DNA of 64,000 nucleotides from an uncultured Clostridia bacterium (GTDB lineage: Bacteria; Bacillota; Clostridia; TANB77; CAG-508). The first letter of the stretch is position 1, and the number at the start of each line of letters is the position of its first letter. Of this stretch, positions 36,873 through 46,964 are shown one piece after another. The stretch lies in NCBI GenBank assembly GCA_948678575.1, contig CAPPGO010000004.1, forward strand, positions 1-64,000, written 5' to 3'. The notes beneath the pieces are model-generated. The model was not told the DNA's origin. It worked only from the letters and a program-made list of their open reading frames with translations, and did no database searches. Both the position numbers and the translations under genes were made by a program.

Positions 36873-39079
36873 TCAATAATTCGTGTTACAGAAAATCTTA
36901 TAACCATCTGTATATATTGAAATTCCTCCATTCTTATCTGTTCTAAAAATCTGTATTTTATATTTTTCTAATCTATCTATTACTTCTTGATTTGGATGTC
37001 CAAAATTGTTTTTGCTTCCCACTCCAATAACTGCTATTTTAGGATTCACTTTTGCTATAAATTCTTCTATTGATGAAGTTTTTGAACCATGATGTGCAAT
37101 CTTCAATACTGTTGATTTTAAAAGCTTTTCATCATTTTTCAATATTGCTTTTTCTCCCAACTCTTCTATATCGCCAGTAAATAACATGCTAAAATCTTTA
37201 TAAACTAACTTTAAAACTAATGAATTGTTGTTGATTTTGTTTTCTGAAATTGTATGTGATAAATCTGGAAAAAGAACTTTAAAATAGGTTTCTTTATCAA
37301 TTCTTAAAATATCATTAGCTTTTAATCCTATTATATTTACCTTCTTTTCTTTTGCAAGTTTTATAAATTCTACACAATTTTCATATTTCTCTGCTTGAAA
37401 ACCAATAACTATATTTTCTATTTTTAAATTTTCTAGTATGTAAAAAGCTCCTCCTGCATGATCAGAGTCAAAGTGAGATATTATCAAATAATCTATTTTA
37501 GAAATATTGTGAGATAATAAATATGGTAACACTACACTTTTGCCATAATCGTATTTGTCATTGTTCCCCTCTCCACTATCTATTAAAATAGTTTTATTAT
37601 ATTTGGTTCTTATAATTGTACAATCGCCTTGACCGAACATCTAAAAAATTGATTCTTAATTCTTTTGGTATATAATCTATAAATTTTATAAATAAAATTA
37701 TTACACTTAAAATTATAAATATTCTTATTACATATTTTCTATATATTTGCAATTTTCCTTTTAAATATTTGTAATTTAATATGCATTTTAAAAAATTCCA
37801 TCTATAATATTTATAAAATGCAATAAAACACAAAATAAGCGAATAATGTGCAAATATTGCAAAATTACTCGGAATAGGTATAAAAATTTGATTTAAAGGG
37901 ATTCTCGAAGAAAATATGGTTAAATTTATAAACAGTTTTAGAATAAAATGTTCTATGTAAATAAGTATTGTTCTTATTGGAAATAAAATTACACTCATGT
38001 ACCCGAATTACTAAAATTGGAGCTATAAGTTCAGAAACTAATAAATTAGATATCCAAAAATTAATTGAAATTGTGCCAAAATTTTTCCACATTATTGGAA
38101 AAATCAATAATTGTGCTGAAATACTTACACATATACTTTCTATAATTTGCTTGATTATTTTTGATTTTACTTTTAATTTCTTTAAAAACGTCTTTTGAAA
38201 AAAATTACTAAATAGAACAATTCCCAAAGTTCCTAAAAACGAAAGCCACATTGATATTGAATATATATTGTATGGATTTATTAATAATATTAAAATTAAA
38301 CTTAATATACAACTTGTATAAAAATCCTTTTCTCTTAAAAATATTTTTCCAAGATATAGCATTATTGTCATAATACATGCTCTCATAGCTGATGGACTAT
38401 TACCTACAAATATCATAAATAAAATTAAAAACAGTATCAAAATTAAATTTTTCAATTTTATATTATTTAATATTTTATCCAGAAACTTCTCTAAGAAAAA
38501 TACTATATATGTAACATGTAATCCAGAAATAGCAAGGATATGAGATAAATTGCTCTTACTAAACACCTCTTCTGTCTCATCAGAAATATCACTTTTATTT
38601 CCTAATAACAAAGCTTTCAATATTTCAGCTTCTTCTTTTGGAAAATTATTATTTATAATATCACTGCATTTTAATTTTACATCATATATTTTAGATAAAG
38701 AATTTTCTTGTCTTTTTATATATTCTATTTTTTCCACAAAAATCGATGCAACTATTTTTTTCGTTCTAAGATATCTGCAATAATCAAAACCTTTATCATT
38801 TCTAGCCTTTGAAGGTAATTGAACTTCACCATTTACCTTTACTATATCTCCATAACAATAATTACTATCTTTTGAAGTATATAAATAAACTCTAAAATTT
38901 TTATCTTTTCCATAAAGCACCTTTGCTATATATTTATCGGTATAACTTCCACTTTCCTTCATACTAACAATTTTTACAATATAATTTTTCTCTAATTTGC
39001 TAAATGCCTTATTGTAGTTATCTTCTAAAATTAAAATATATAAACAAAAAAATAGGACTATAAATAAATATAGCCCCAT
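36873..39079 (-). CDS. comEC: ComEC/Rec2 DNA-uptake channel, two +1 frameshifts at CGG
   Basis: The protein is split over three frames: 358 codons to 38006, then 123, then 253, together 734 residues, the normal family length. Segments in order are an N-terminal OB-like domain, the competence membrane domain (LSHILAISGLHVTY near residue 183), further helices, and the metallo-beta-lactamase-like domain (HFDSDHAGGAF, IAHHGSKTSS). Frame changes happen at ATT CGG (38003-38008) and GTT CGG (37633-37638). Skipping the C gives LVIGYMSV and INFLDVGQGDC; the latter is the conserved metal-domain start. The rest shows no decay. The initiation codon is unclear: AGGAG lies 8 bases before an ATA, 24 bases upstream of ATG 39079. 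Confidence 0.85.
37632..37638 (-). other. comEC: +1 frameshift site GTT-C-GGT in comEC
   Basis: Zero-frame codons GTT CGG TCA AGG would give DVRSRR and a stop 13 codons later. Reading GTT, skipping C and reading GGT gives DVGQGDC, a conserved ComEC motif. The glycine is restored. Confidence 0.8.
38002..38008 (-). other. comEC: +1 frameshift site ATT-C-GGG in comEC
   Basis: Zero-frame ATT CGG GTA leaves the ComEC frame and stops about 40 codons on. ATT, skip C, GGG TAC ATG restores the hydrophobic helix (APILVIGYMSVILF). Confidence 0.8.
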
Positions 39080-39109
39080 ATATTTCTTAAACTTTTCTAT
39101 TGTGTACTC

Positions 39110-40549
39110 CTATTCTACAATTCTTCTAGCTGTAACAAATCTTGTAGAATAATAACTATTTGTTACTAAATTATCTGTTACTACTCCTCTTTCAGGATTT
39201 GCAGAATGTATAAATTCATTATTTCCTATATATATTCCTGTATGTCCTATTTTAGTATTTGCTTCATTGTAAAAAAGTATTAAATCGCCTTCTTTTAAAT
39301 CTTCTCTTGCAATTTCTGCTCCAACAGAAGTTTGTTCTGCTGCAACTGTTCCTATATTATAGCCAAAATTTTTATAAACATATCTTGTATATCCTGAACA
39401 ATCAAACCCTGATTCTGGTGTTTTTCCACCTAAAACATATTCACAACCTAAATATTGTTTGGCATAGTTTACTACTTCTATTCCTTTATCAATCTCTGGT
39501 TCTTCTGTTTTAACTTCTTCTGGAATTTCAGCTCTGGCATCAACATTTCCTCTTGATGATACATCTGCAATTTTTACTAATGATTTTAAAACATATCCGT
39601 TTTCGCCTTTGCTATTTGTTATCTTATACCAATCTCCGTCTTCTTCAACAATTGTGACTTCATCAAATTCATCTAATCTATACACAATTTTAGAAGATTT
39701 ACTTGCTTTTTCTCTTACATTAGCAGTTTCTACATTTATAATACCTTTTGTATTTCTACTTTCTGATGTTGTTGTATTATTTGTATCAGTATTATCTACT
39801 GTATTATTATTAGTAACATTATTTTCATTAGTCGTTGTATTTGTATTATCTTCTGAAATTACTGTGTTATTAACTACATTATTATCTTCAACTGTATTTT
39901 GTTCAGAATCTGTTTGTTCTGGCTGTGTTTCCTCAGGTGTTTCATTACCTATACTTATTTTGTTCTTCAAGACCCAAACTTTTCTTCCTTCAACAACAAT
40001 TTCACTCCAATTATTAATTTCTCTTACAACTTCAACTTCTGTTTCTTTTGTAAGTAAAATATATTCATTTGATGCAAAATTTGGCATAATTCTTGCAACA
40101 GTATCATCTTTTATTTTAGTTTTTGAAGTTGATACTGAACTATTATTATTTTCTGCTTGCTGTGCATTATTTGAATCTTCTGATGATTGTTCTGTATTAA
40201 CAGTTGTTTCTGATGAAGTTTCATTTTTGTTTTCATCAGTAGTTAATGTATCATTAGGTACTATGTTTTCATTATTATTTGAAGTATTTTCTTTTCTAGT
40301 AATTAAAGATTTACTTGCATAACCTGTTTTGTCATTTACTTTAACTTTATACCAGTCTCCCTCTTCTCCTAATATTTCAACTTCATCATCCTCATACGCC
40401 CTAGTAATAATAGAAGAATTTTTGCTAGCACTTTCTCTAATTCTAAGAGCAGGAGTATTTACAACTCCTGTATCTGCAAATGCAACATTTGAACCTAGTA
40501 CAACAAACAAAATTACAAATAATATACTTATAATCTTTGAATTTTTCAT
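39110..40549 (-). CDS. Secreted SH3b-NlpC/P60 peptidoglycan endopeptidase
   Basis: 479 residues. Signal peptide (ILFVILFVVLGSNVAFA), then three SH3b repeats (about 30-85, 145-200, 270-325) separated by Asn/Thr/Glu-rich linkers, then an NlpC/P60 catalytic domain with the nucleophile in GFDCSGYTRYV and His in GHTGIYIG. It should cut stem peptides of peptidoglycan outside the cell, with SH3b domains holding it on the wall. It lies between aspS and comEC on the same strand; the comEC ribosome binding site overlaps its stop. Confidence 0.9.
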   Translation of the reverse strand: MKNSKIISILFVILFVVLGSNVAFADTGVVNTPALRIRESASKNSSIITRAYEDDEVEILGEEGDWYKVKVNDKTGYASKSLITRKENTSNNNENIVPNDTLTTDENKNETSSETTVNTEQSSEDSNNAQQAENNNSSVSTSKTKIKDDTVARIMPNFASNEYILLTKETEVEVVREINNWSEIVVEGRKVWVLKNKISIGNETPEETQPEQTDSEQNTVEDNNVVNNTVISEDNTNTTTNENNVTNNNTVDNTDTNNTTTSESRNTKGIINVETANVREKASKSSKIVYRLDEFDEVTIVEEDGDWYKITNSKGENGYVLKSLVKIADVSSRGNVDARAEIPEEVKTEEPEIDKGIEVVNYAKQYLGCEYVLGGKTPESGFDCSGYTRYVYKNFGYNIGTVAAEQTSVGAEIAREDLKEGDLILFYNEANTKIGHTGIYIGNNEFIHSANPERGVVTDNLVTNSYYSTRFVTARRIVE

Positions 40550-40564
40550 AAATAAATTTTTCCT

Positions 40565-42328
40565 CTATTCATTGTCTAAATTTAATTTTATATGTACTTC
40601 TTCTAATTGTTTATCAAAAACCGTAGAAGGTGCATTCATTAGTAAATCTCTTGCTTTTTTGTTCTTTGGAAATGCTATTACTTCTCTAATATTATCTTGT
40701 TTTGCAAGAAGCATAACAATTCTATCTAAACCTGGTGCTGCACCTGCATGTGGTGGTGTTCCATAGCTGAATGCATTAAATAATGCACCAAATCTATTTT
40801 TTACATCTTCAACTGTATAACCTGCAATTTCAAAAGCTTTAATCATGATATCTTGATCATGATTTCTTACAGCACCAGACATAATTTCATAACCATTACA
40901 AACTAAATCATATTGATATGCATAAATATCTAATGGATCTTTTGTAAGTAATGCTTCCATTCCACCTTGTGGCATTGAAAATGGATTATGATTAAAATCA
41001 ATTGTACCTTCATCTGACATCTCATACATTGGGAAATCAACTATCAAACAGAATTTATAAATATCTTTTTCTAATAAATCTAATTCTGTACCAAGTTTTA
41101 TTCTAACTCCACCTGCTATTTTTTGAGCTTTTTCAAATTCATCAGCAATAAAGAATATTGCTGAATTTGAAGTTACATTCATTTTTTCAAATATTTTAGC
41201 TTTTCTATCATCATCAATAAACTTACTAATTCCACCAGTTAAGTTATTTTCATTATCTACTTTTACCCATGCTAATCCTTTGGCTTCAAGTTCTTCTACT
41301 GCATATTCACTCATTTGATCAAAGAATTTTCTAGGTTTTTCTTCCATATTTTGAACAATAATTGCTTTAACAGTTTTATTTTTGAAAGCATTAAATTCTG
41401 TTCCTTCAAAAATTTGTGTTAAATCCTCAATTATTAATGGATTTCTTAAATCTGGTTTATCTGAACCATATTTTTCCATAGCTTCTTTATATGGAATTCT
41501 AATAAATGGTCCTTCTTCTACCTTGCAATCTGTATTTTTCTTAAATACTGATGGAATGATATTTTCAACTACTTTGAAAACATCCTCTTGTGTTACAAAA
41601 CTCATTTCAAAATCTAATTGATAGAACTCACCTGGTGATCTATCTGCTCTTGGATCTTCATCTCTAAAACATGGTGCTATTTGATAATATTTTTCAAATC
41701 CAGAAACCATAAGCAATTGTTTAAATTGTTGTGGTGCTTGTGGCAAAGCATAAAATTCTCCTGGATGTAATCTACTTGGAACTAAGAAATCTCTTGCTCC
41801 TTCTGGTGAAGAATTTGCTAATATTGGTGTTTGAATTTCTGTAAATCCAAGCTCGTCCATAGCTGTTCTAAAATCTTTCATTATCTTAGAACGAAGTAAT
41901 ATATTTTTATGAATACTTTCGTTTCTTAAATCTAAAAATCTGTATTCAAGTCTTAAATCTTCTCTAACATTTTGACCTTCAACATTTATTTCAAATGGTA
42001 ATGTATTTTTGCATTTTCCAAGTACAATAATATTTTCTGCAATAACTTCAATATCTCCTGTTGGAATTTTTGGATTTTTACTACTTCTTTCCACAACTTT
42101 ACCACTAACTGTGATTGTACATTCTTTTGTAATGTCTTTTATTTTATCTTCTAAACTAGCTGTATCAGATATAACAATTTGTGTAATTCCTTTTTCGTCT
42201 CTTAAATCGACAAACATCATTTTACCAAGATTTCTAATTGTTTGTACAAATCCTGCAAGTTTAACTTCTTCGTTTACATTATCTATTGTAAGTTCTCCAC
42301 AATTATGTGTTCTATATTCGTTTACCAT
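40565..42328 (-). CDS. aspS: Aspartyl-tRNA synthetase
   Basis: 587 residues, bacterial-type class II enzyme. N-terminal OB anticodon-binding domain (EVKLAGFVQTIRNLGKMMFV), motif 2 FRDEDPRADRSPGEFYQLD, the bacterial GAD insertion (about 290-415), and motif 3 GAAPGLDRIVMLLA near the end. No tRNA or T-box leader was seen. A small conserved-looking gene of unknown role lies 24 bases upstream. Confidence 0.94.
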   Translation of the reverse strand: MVNEYRTHNCGELTIDNVNEEVKLAGFVQTIRNLGKMMFVDLRDEKGITQIVISDTASLEDKIKDITKECTITVSGKVVERSSKNPKIPTGDIEVIAENIIVLGKCKNTLPFEINVEGQNVREDLRLEYRFLDLRNESIHKNILLRSKIMKDFRTAMDELGFTEIQTPILANSSPEGARDFLVPSRLHPGEFYALPQAPQQFKQLLMVSGFEKYYQIAPCFRDEDPRADRSPGEFYQLDFEMSFVTQEDVFKVVENIIPSVFKKNTDCKVEEGPFIRIPYKEAMEKYGSDKPDLRNPLIIEDLTQIFEGTEFNAFKNKTVKAIIVQNMEEKPRKFFDQMSEYAVEELEAKGLAWVKVDNENNLTGGISKFIDDDRKAKIFEKMNVTSNSAIFFIADEFEKAQKIAGGVRIKLGTELDLLEKDIYKFCLIVDFPMYEMSDEGTIDFNHNPFSMPQGGMEALLTKDPLDIYAYQYDLVCNGYEIMSGAVRNHDQDIMIKAFEIAGYTVEDVKNRFGALFNAFSYGTPPHAGAAPGLDRIVMLLAKQDNIREVIAFPKNKKARDLLMNAPSTVFDKQLEEVHIKLNLDNE

Positions 42329-42352
42329 TGCTTTATATTATTCTCCTTCTAG

Positions 42353-42850
42353 CTATCTTATTCTATCTTTTCTCTCCATACCACCCCTAGCTCTTGCATC
42401 TGGTTTTTCAGGAGTTTTAATATCTATATCTAAATTTGATATATTTAATTCATTTAATTTATCAATTAATGCTTTTTGTTGCTTATCTCTTGCTTTTTTC
42501 TTTTTATCTCTTGCTTTTTCATCTTCATAATCTTTTCCAAAAGCTTCTTCATTATTTAATATAATAGCTGCTTCTTTATCGATTTTTTCTCTTTGAATAA
42601 TAAGAATTTCAAGTATTAGAAGTTCTTTTTTTAGTTCTGCCTTTTCTTCTTTGCTTGTTGAATTTGCAATTCTTTTCTCTAAATCTTTCTTCATATTTCC
42701 AAGAACTTCATCATCAGAAACTACTAAATGGTCTGGATTATCTCCAAACATATTAGCAACTGCTCCAAATCCCTCTTTTGCTGATACTTTTTCTTCCATA
42801 CCAGGAGCTTCATTATTTACATTTGTATTTGCATTTTCTTTTGATTTCAC
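42353..42850 (-). CDS. Charged uncharacterised protein downstream of rpoD
   Basis: 165 residues, very rich in Lys, Glu and Asp, with a probable helical coiled coil from about residue 50 to 120 (KKDLEKRIANSTSKEEKAEL and ARDKKKKARDKQQKALIDKL). It ends in an Arg-rich tail (DARARGGMERKDRIR). It has no signal or membrane segment. It lies 18 bases after rpoD and 24 before aspS, so it probably belongs to the dnaG-rpoD transcript. The function is unknown. Confidence 0.55.
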   Translation of the reverse strand: MKSKENANTNVNNEAPGMEEKVSAKEGFGAVANMFGDNPDHLVVSDDEVLGNMKKDLEKRIANSTSKEEKAELKKELLILEILIIQREKIDKEAAIILNNEEAFGKDYEDEKARDKKKKARDKQQKALIDKLNELNISNLDIDIKTPEKPDARARGGMERKDRIR

Positions 42851-42868
42851 TACAAAATCATCTCCTTT

Positions 42869-44224
42869 TTAGCTCATATAATCTTTTAATCTCTTACTTC
42901 TACTTGGATGTCTTAATTTTCTTAAAGCTTTTGCTTCAATTTGTCTAATTCTTTCACGAGTAACTTGGAATTCACGACCAACTTCTTCAAGAGTTCTTGC
43001 TTTTCCATCTTCAAGACCAAATCTTAATTTTAAAACTTTTGCCTCTCTTGGTGTAAGTGTTTGCATTACTTCTTCTAATTGTTCTTTTAATAATGTATAT
43101 GCAGCAGAATCTTGTGGTGCTGGTGATTCATCATCTGGAATAAAATCTCCTAAATGACTATCATCTTCTTCACCAATTGGTGTTTCTAGTGATACTGGAT
43201 CTTGTGCAATTTTTTGGATTTCCATAACTTTTTCAACTGGAATTTCCATCTCTTCTGCAATTTCTTCTGGCGTTGGTTCTCTACCTAATAATTGTAATAA
43301 GTGTCTAGAAATTCTAATTAATTTATTTATAGTTTCTACCATATGAACTGGTATTCTTATTGTTCTAGCTTGATCGGCTATTGCTCTTGTAATAGCTTGT
43401 CTTATCCACCATGTAGCATAAGTGCTAAATTTAAAACCTTTTTTATAATCGAATTTTTCAACAGCCTTTATTAATCCCATATTTCCTTCTTGAATTAAAT
43501 CTAAAAAAAGCATTCCTCTACCAACATATTTTTTTGCAATACTAACAACCAATCTTAAATTTGATTCAGCTAATTTTTGTTTAGCTTCTTCGTCATCTTC
43601 TAATATTCTTTTTGCAAGTTCTAATTCTTCTTCAAAAGAAAGCAATGGTATTCTACCAATTTCTTTTAAATACATTCTAACTGGGTCGTCAACACTAACA
43701 CCTTCTATATTAGAAACATCTAATTCATCTAATTTAATATCTTCTACTTCACTTAATTCATCAATATCTGGTTCTAATAAATCATCGTCATCCTTTAAAA
43801 TGTTTATTCCCATTTCTTCAAAAGCATCAAATACTTTGTCTATTTCTTCTGGACCAGCTTCTCCTAATTCAGCTGCAAGTTCTCCATAAGTAATTTTTCC
43901 TTTTTCCTTAGCAGTTTTTAAAATATTTACAACTTTCTCTTTTTCTTCATCATTATTAATAGCATTTTTAGTAGCTTTTTTAGTTGATTTAGTGCTTTCT
44001 TCTTTATTTTCTTTTTCTGCTTTTACTTCTTTCTTTGTTGTTTCTTTTTTGTTTGTTTTTTCTGTCTTTATTTCTTTTTTTGCTGTTTCTTTTTTGCTTA
44101 ATTTTTCTGCCTTTACTTCTTTTTTTGCTGTTTCATTAGTAGTGCTTCTCTTTGATTTTGTTTCAGTAGATTGCTTAGGTGTTTTTTCCTTTTCTTCTAC
44201 ATCAACATTTTCATTTTTCTTCAT
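42869..44224 (-). CDS. rpoD: Primary sigma factor RpoD (SigA)
   Basis: 451 residues. A Lys/Glu/Thr repeat-like N-terminus (about 1-100, [16 protein letters not shown] type) is unusual and likely disordered. Then comes region 1.1, followed by region 2 ([34 protein letters not shown]), region 3 and region 4 ([19 protein letters not shown], then [18 protein letters not shown]). It follows dnaG by 19 bases, the classic primase-sigma operon. Confidence 0.94.
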   Translation of the reverse strand: MKKNENVDVEEKEKTPKQSTETKSKRSTTNETAKKEVKAEKLSKKETAKKEIKTEKTNKKETTKKEVKAEKENKEESTKSTKKATKNAINNDEEKEKVVNILKTAKEKGKITYGELAAELGEAGPEEIDKVFDAFEEMGINILKDDDDLLEPDIDELSEVEDIKLDELDVSNIEGVSVDDPVRMYLKEIGRIPLLSFEEELELAKRILEDDEEAKQKLAESNLRLVVSIAKKYVGRGMLFLDLIQEGNMGLIKAVEKFDYKKGFKFSTYATWWIRQAITRAIADQARTIRIPVHMVETINKLIRISRHLLQLLGREPTPEEIAEEMEIPVEKVMEIQKIAQDPVSLETPIGEEDDSHLGDFIPDDESPAPQDSAAYTLLKEQLEEVMQTLTPREAKVLKLRFGLEDGKARTLEEVGREFQVTRERIRQIEAKALRKLRHPSRSKRLKDYMS

Positions 44225-44243
44225 CTTCTATAAAACCTCCTAC

Positions 44244-46031
44244 CTACATTTTAGCTAATTCGATTATTATATTGTTAAGTTCTACTTCGAGCCTAGATAC
44301 TTCTTCATTAGGTAAATTTGAATTTTCTAATTCTTTAATTATAGCCAATTTTCTATTATTTAGTCTTTCCTTAGTGTAAATTATTATTATATCTTCTATA
44401 CATTTTTGTACAGAAGTTATTTCATAATCTGAAAGCATTATCTCACTAATTTGCGATTGCAAATCACTATCTTCTATATTTGATAACACTTGTAATATTC
44501 TTTCTTTACTCTTTTCTTTCGAATTTGTAATTGCTTCAAATATTTTTTGATTCACTTCTAATTTGAAATCTTCTTTTAATATATTGCTAGTAATATCCAC
44601 AACCGACTCTTCATAATGATTTATAAGCAAATATAGAATCATATTTTCACGCTTTATAATAGCTTCCGAAATTTCTTCTTTCACTTTAACTTCTTTATGT
44701 ACTGGTCTATTCAATATATTATTATCCTTAGAAGATTGATTTTTATACGCTTGTTTGTTAACTTCGGCATAAATTGCTTCTTTTGAAATAACATATTGCT
44801 TAGATATTTTATCAATATAAATTTCTTGTTCAATTTTATTTTCTACTTGTGATAGGATTTCCGTAATTTCTTTTAAAAAACGTACTTTATCAGTTGCATT
44901 TTCCAAATTATAATTGCTTTTAAGCATTTTAACTTTAAATTCTACCAACGAAATAGCATTTTTTGCAAGTAAATTAAACCTTTCACTACCATATTTTATA
45001 ACATATTCATCTGGGTCTTTTGCGCCCTCCATTTGTATAACTCTTGCATCACAACCCTGAGTACCTAATATTTCTAATCCTCTCATAATAGCTTCTTGTC
45101 CAGCTCCATCAGAATCATAGCTCATTAAAACTTGCTCACTATATTTTCTAAGCAATCTTCCTTGTTCCTCTGTAAGTGCTGTTCCAAGTGAAGCAACTAC
45201 ATTTTGAATTCCCCTTTGATAAAGAGAAATTGCATCCATATAGCCTTCAACTAATATAATTTGTTTAGAATTTGTTTGCTTTGCTAGATTTAATGCAAAT
45301 AAATGTTGTTTTTTTGAATATACTAAATTTTCATTTGAATTTATATATTTAGCAGATTTTTCATTATTATCCAATCTTCTGCCACCAAATGCAACAACTT
45401 TGCCATTAACAGACATTATTGGAAACATAAGTCTCTTTCTAAATCTATCTATAAATTCTCCTCTATCATTTTTGTTGACCAAGCCAGTTGCTAAAATTTC
45501 ATTATCTTTAAATCCTTGGGATTTCAAATGTTTATATAATTCGTTATATTCACCTGAATATCCTATTTTAAAAGCTTTTAAAGTATTATTATCTAATTTT
45601 CTTTCTTTTACATAATTTTGTGCTATTTTAGCTAATGGCTGATATAATCTTTCATGAAAAAATAAAGTAGTTTCAAGATTTACTTTATACATTCTATCTT
45701 TTAAATATTGTTTTTCATTAAAGCCTTCATCTTGTTCAATTGGTAAAGTAACATGTCCTCTTTCTGCAAGAAATTCAATTGTCTCTTTAAATGACAATTT
45801 TTCTATCTCACTAATAAAAGTAAAAACATCTCCTCCTTTATGGCATCCAAAACAATGGAAATATTGTCTATCCGGAGAAACAGAAAAAGAAGGGGATTTT
45901 TCTCTATGAAATGGACAAATACCAAAGTAGTTTCTACCACTTCTTTTTAATGTTACATACTGAGATATAACATCAACTATGTCATTTGCGGCTCTAATCT
46001 CTTCTTTCAATTCATTGCTATATTGAACCAT
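44244..46031 (-). CDS. dnaG: DNA primase
   Basis: 595 residues. N-terminal CHC2 zinc domain (CPFHREKSPSFSVSPDRQYF, HCFGCHKGGD near residues 38-68), TOPRIM core with EGYMDAISLYQRG near 262 and SYDSDGAGQEA near 305, and a C-terminal helicase-binding region. It makes RNA primers at the fork and is cotranscribed with rpoD. No oddities were seen. Confidence 0.93.
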   Translation of the reverse strand: MVQYSNELKEEIRAANDIVDVISQYVTLKRSGRNYFGICPFHREKSPSFSVSPDRQYFHCFGCHKGGDVFTFISEIEKLSFKETIEFLAERGHVTLPIEQDEGFNEKQYLKDRMYKVNLETTLFFHERLYQPLAKIAQNYVKERKLDNNTLKAFKIGYSGEYNELYKHLKSQGFKDNEILATGLVNKNDRGEFIDRFRKRLMFPIMSVNGKVVAFGGRRLDNNEKSAKYINSNENLVYSKKQHLFALNLAKQTNSKQIILVEGYMDAISLYQRGIQNVVASLGTALTEEQGRLLRKYSEQVLMSYDSDGAGQEAIMRGLEILGTQGCDARVIQMEGAKDPDEYVIKYGSERFNLLAKNAISLVEFKVKMLKSNYNLENATDKVRFLKEITEILSQVENKIEQEIYIDKISKQYVISKEAIYAEVNKQAYKNQSSKDNNILNRPVHKEVKVKEEISEAIIKRENMILYLLINHYEESVVDITSNILKEDFKLEVNQKIFEAITNSKEKSKERILQVLSNIEDSDLQSQISEIMLSDYEITSVQKCIEDIIIIYTKERLNNRKLAIIKELENSNLPNEEVSRLEVELNNIIIELAKM

Positions 46032-46194
46032 TATTTTATACCTTTCATATTATAATATTCGACAGATACTCTTTAAATCCTTCTTAATTTTACCAGAAAA
46101 GTAAACATAAGATATGTAACTAAAAACATCATATAATATTACCAAAAATAATAATTATATAACCAACACAATTGCTATTTTCATAATAAAACTT

Positions 46195-46229
46195 AAAAGA
46201 TTATATACCCTTTTGATATATAATCTTTT
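46195..46229 (-). terminator. Terminator of the carD-like gene
   Basis: AAAAGATTATATA pairs with TATATAATCTTTT over 13 bases across a nine-base loop. Confidence 0.75.
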
Positions 46230-46248
46230 AATTATATTATTATAAACA

Positions 46249-46815
46249 TTAAGTTTGAGGAATAAATTTTTTCATTACATTAGCTGGTGTGTCAGTAGTT
46301 ACTTCTGATACTGCATCAACTGAATGCAATGCATAAGAAGTATTAATTTTATTTTCAACTAATTCTTCAATTTCTTCTTTACCTTTGCTCTCTGCTAAAA
46401 CTAATTCACTTACCAAAATTTGTTTTGCATTTAATAACATCTTTTTCTCTGTTGTAGATAATCCTTTATCCTTTTGTTTGAAACTTAAATTTCTAACGAT
46501 GTCTGCAACTTCATATATATCTCCTGATTTCATTTTTTCAACATTGTCTCTGTATCTTTTATTCCATTTAACAGACATTTCTGTACTTTCTTGTTCTAAT
46601 ATGTTAATTACTTTTCCGGCAGTTTCACTGTCTATTATATTTCGAACACCAATTTCTTCCGCTTTTGCAGTAGGTACCATAACTTTAACTTCACCAGGCA
46701 TTTTAATTATGTAATATGATTGTCTTTCATTACAAACTGTTTTTTCTTCAATCGCTTCAATAATACCAGCTCCATGCATTGGGTACACTATTTTGTCACC
46801 TACACTAAACATCAT
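46249..46815 (-). CDS. CarD-family transcriptional regulator
   Basis: 188 residues. An N-terminal CarD/TRCF RNA-polymerase-binding Tudor-like domain (FSVGDKIVYPMHGAGIIEAI) is followed by an all-helical C-terminal DNA-binding domain with WNKRYRDNVEKMKSGDIYEV. It binds the polymerase beta subunit and stabilises open promoters, affecting rRNA and stress genes in relatives. It is a single-gene unit with its own terminator. Confidence 0.88.
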   Translation of the reverse strand: MMFSVGDKIVYPMHGAGIIEAIEEKTVCNERQSYYIIKMPGEVKVMVPTAKAEEIGVRNIIDSETAGKVINILEQESTEMSVKWNKRYRDNVEKMKSGDIYEVADIVRNLSFKQKDKGLSTTEKKMLLNAKQILVSELVLAESKGKEEIEELVENKINTSYALHSVDAVSEVTTDTPANVMKKFIPQT

Positions 46816-46964
46816 TTAATTTGTCACTCCTTCCAAGTAAATTGTTTTTACTACATTACAATTATACTACAAAAATTGGTAAAAGTCAAAGACTTTTGTA
46901 ATAGAATAGTAATTTTTTTGTAAAAAATATTACATTTTATTTCATATCTCTTTCTAGCTCTTTT

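Noticed and set aside
37597..37998. Separate 133-residue membrane protein between two ComEC pieces
   Set aside because: It is the middle of ComEC in another frame. Both joins are explained by +1 shifts at CGG.
36873..39079. comEC, sigK and recN as simple pseudogenes
   Set aside because: No stop, deletion or loss of catalytic motif other than the CGG sites. The chance that four random indels all fall on CGG is low. It stays the main alternative until reads are checked.
42329..42352. T-box or tRNA leader before aspS
   Set aside because: Only 24 bases separate it from the upstream gene on the same strand.
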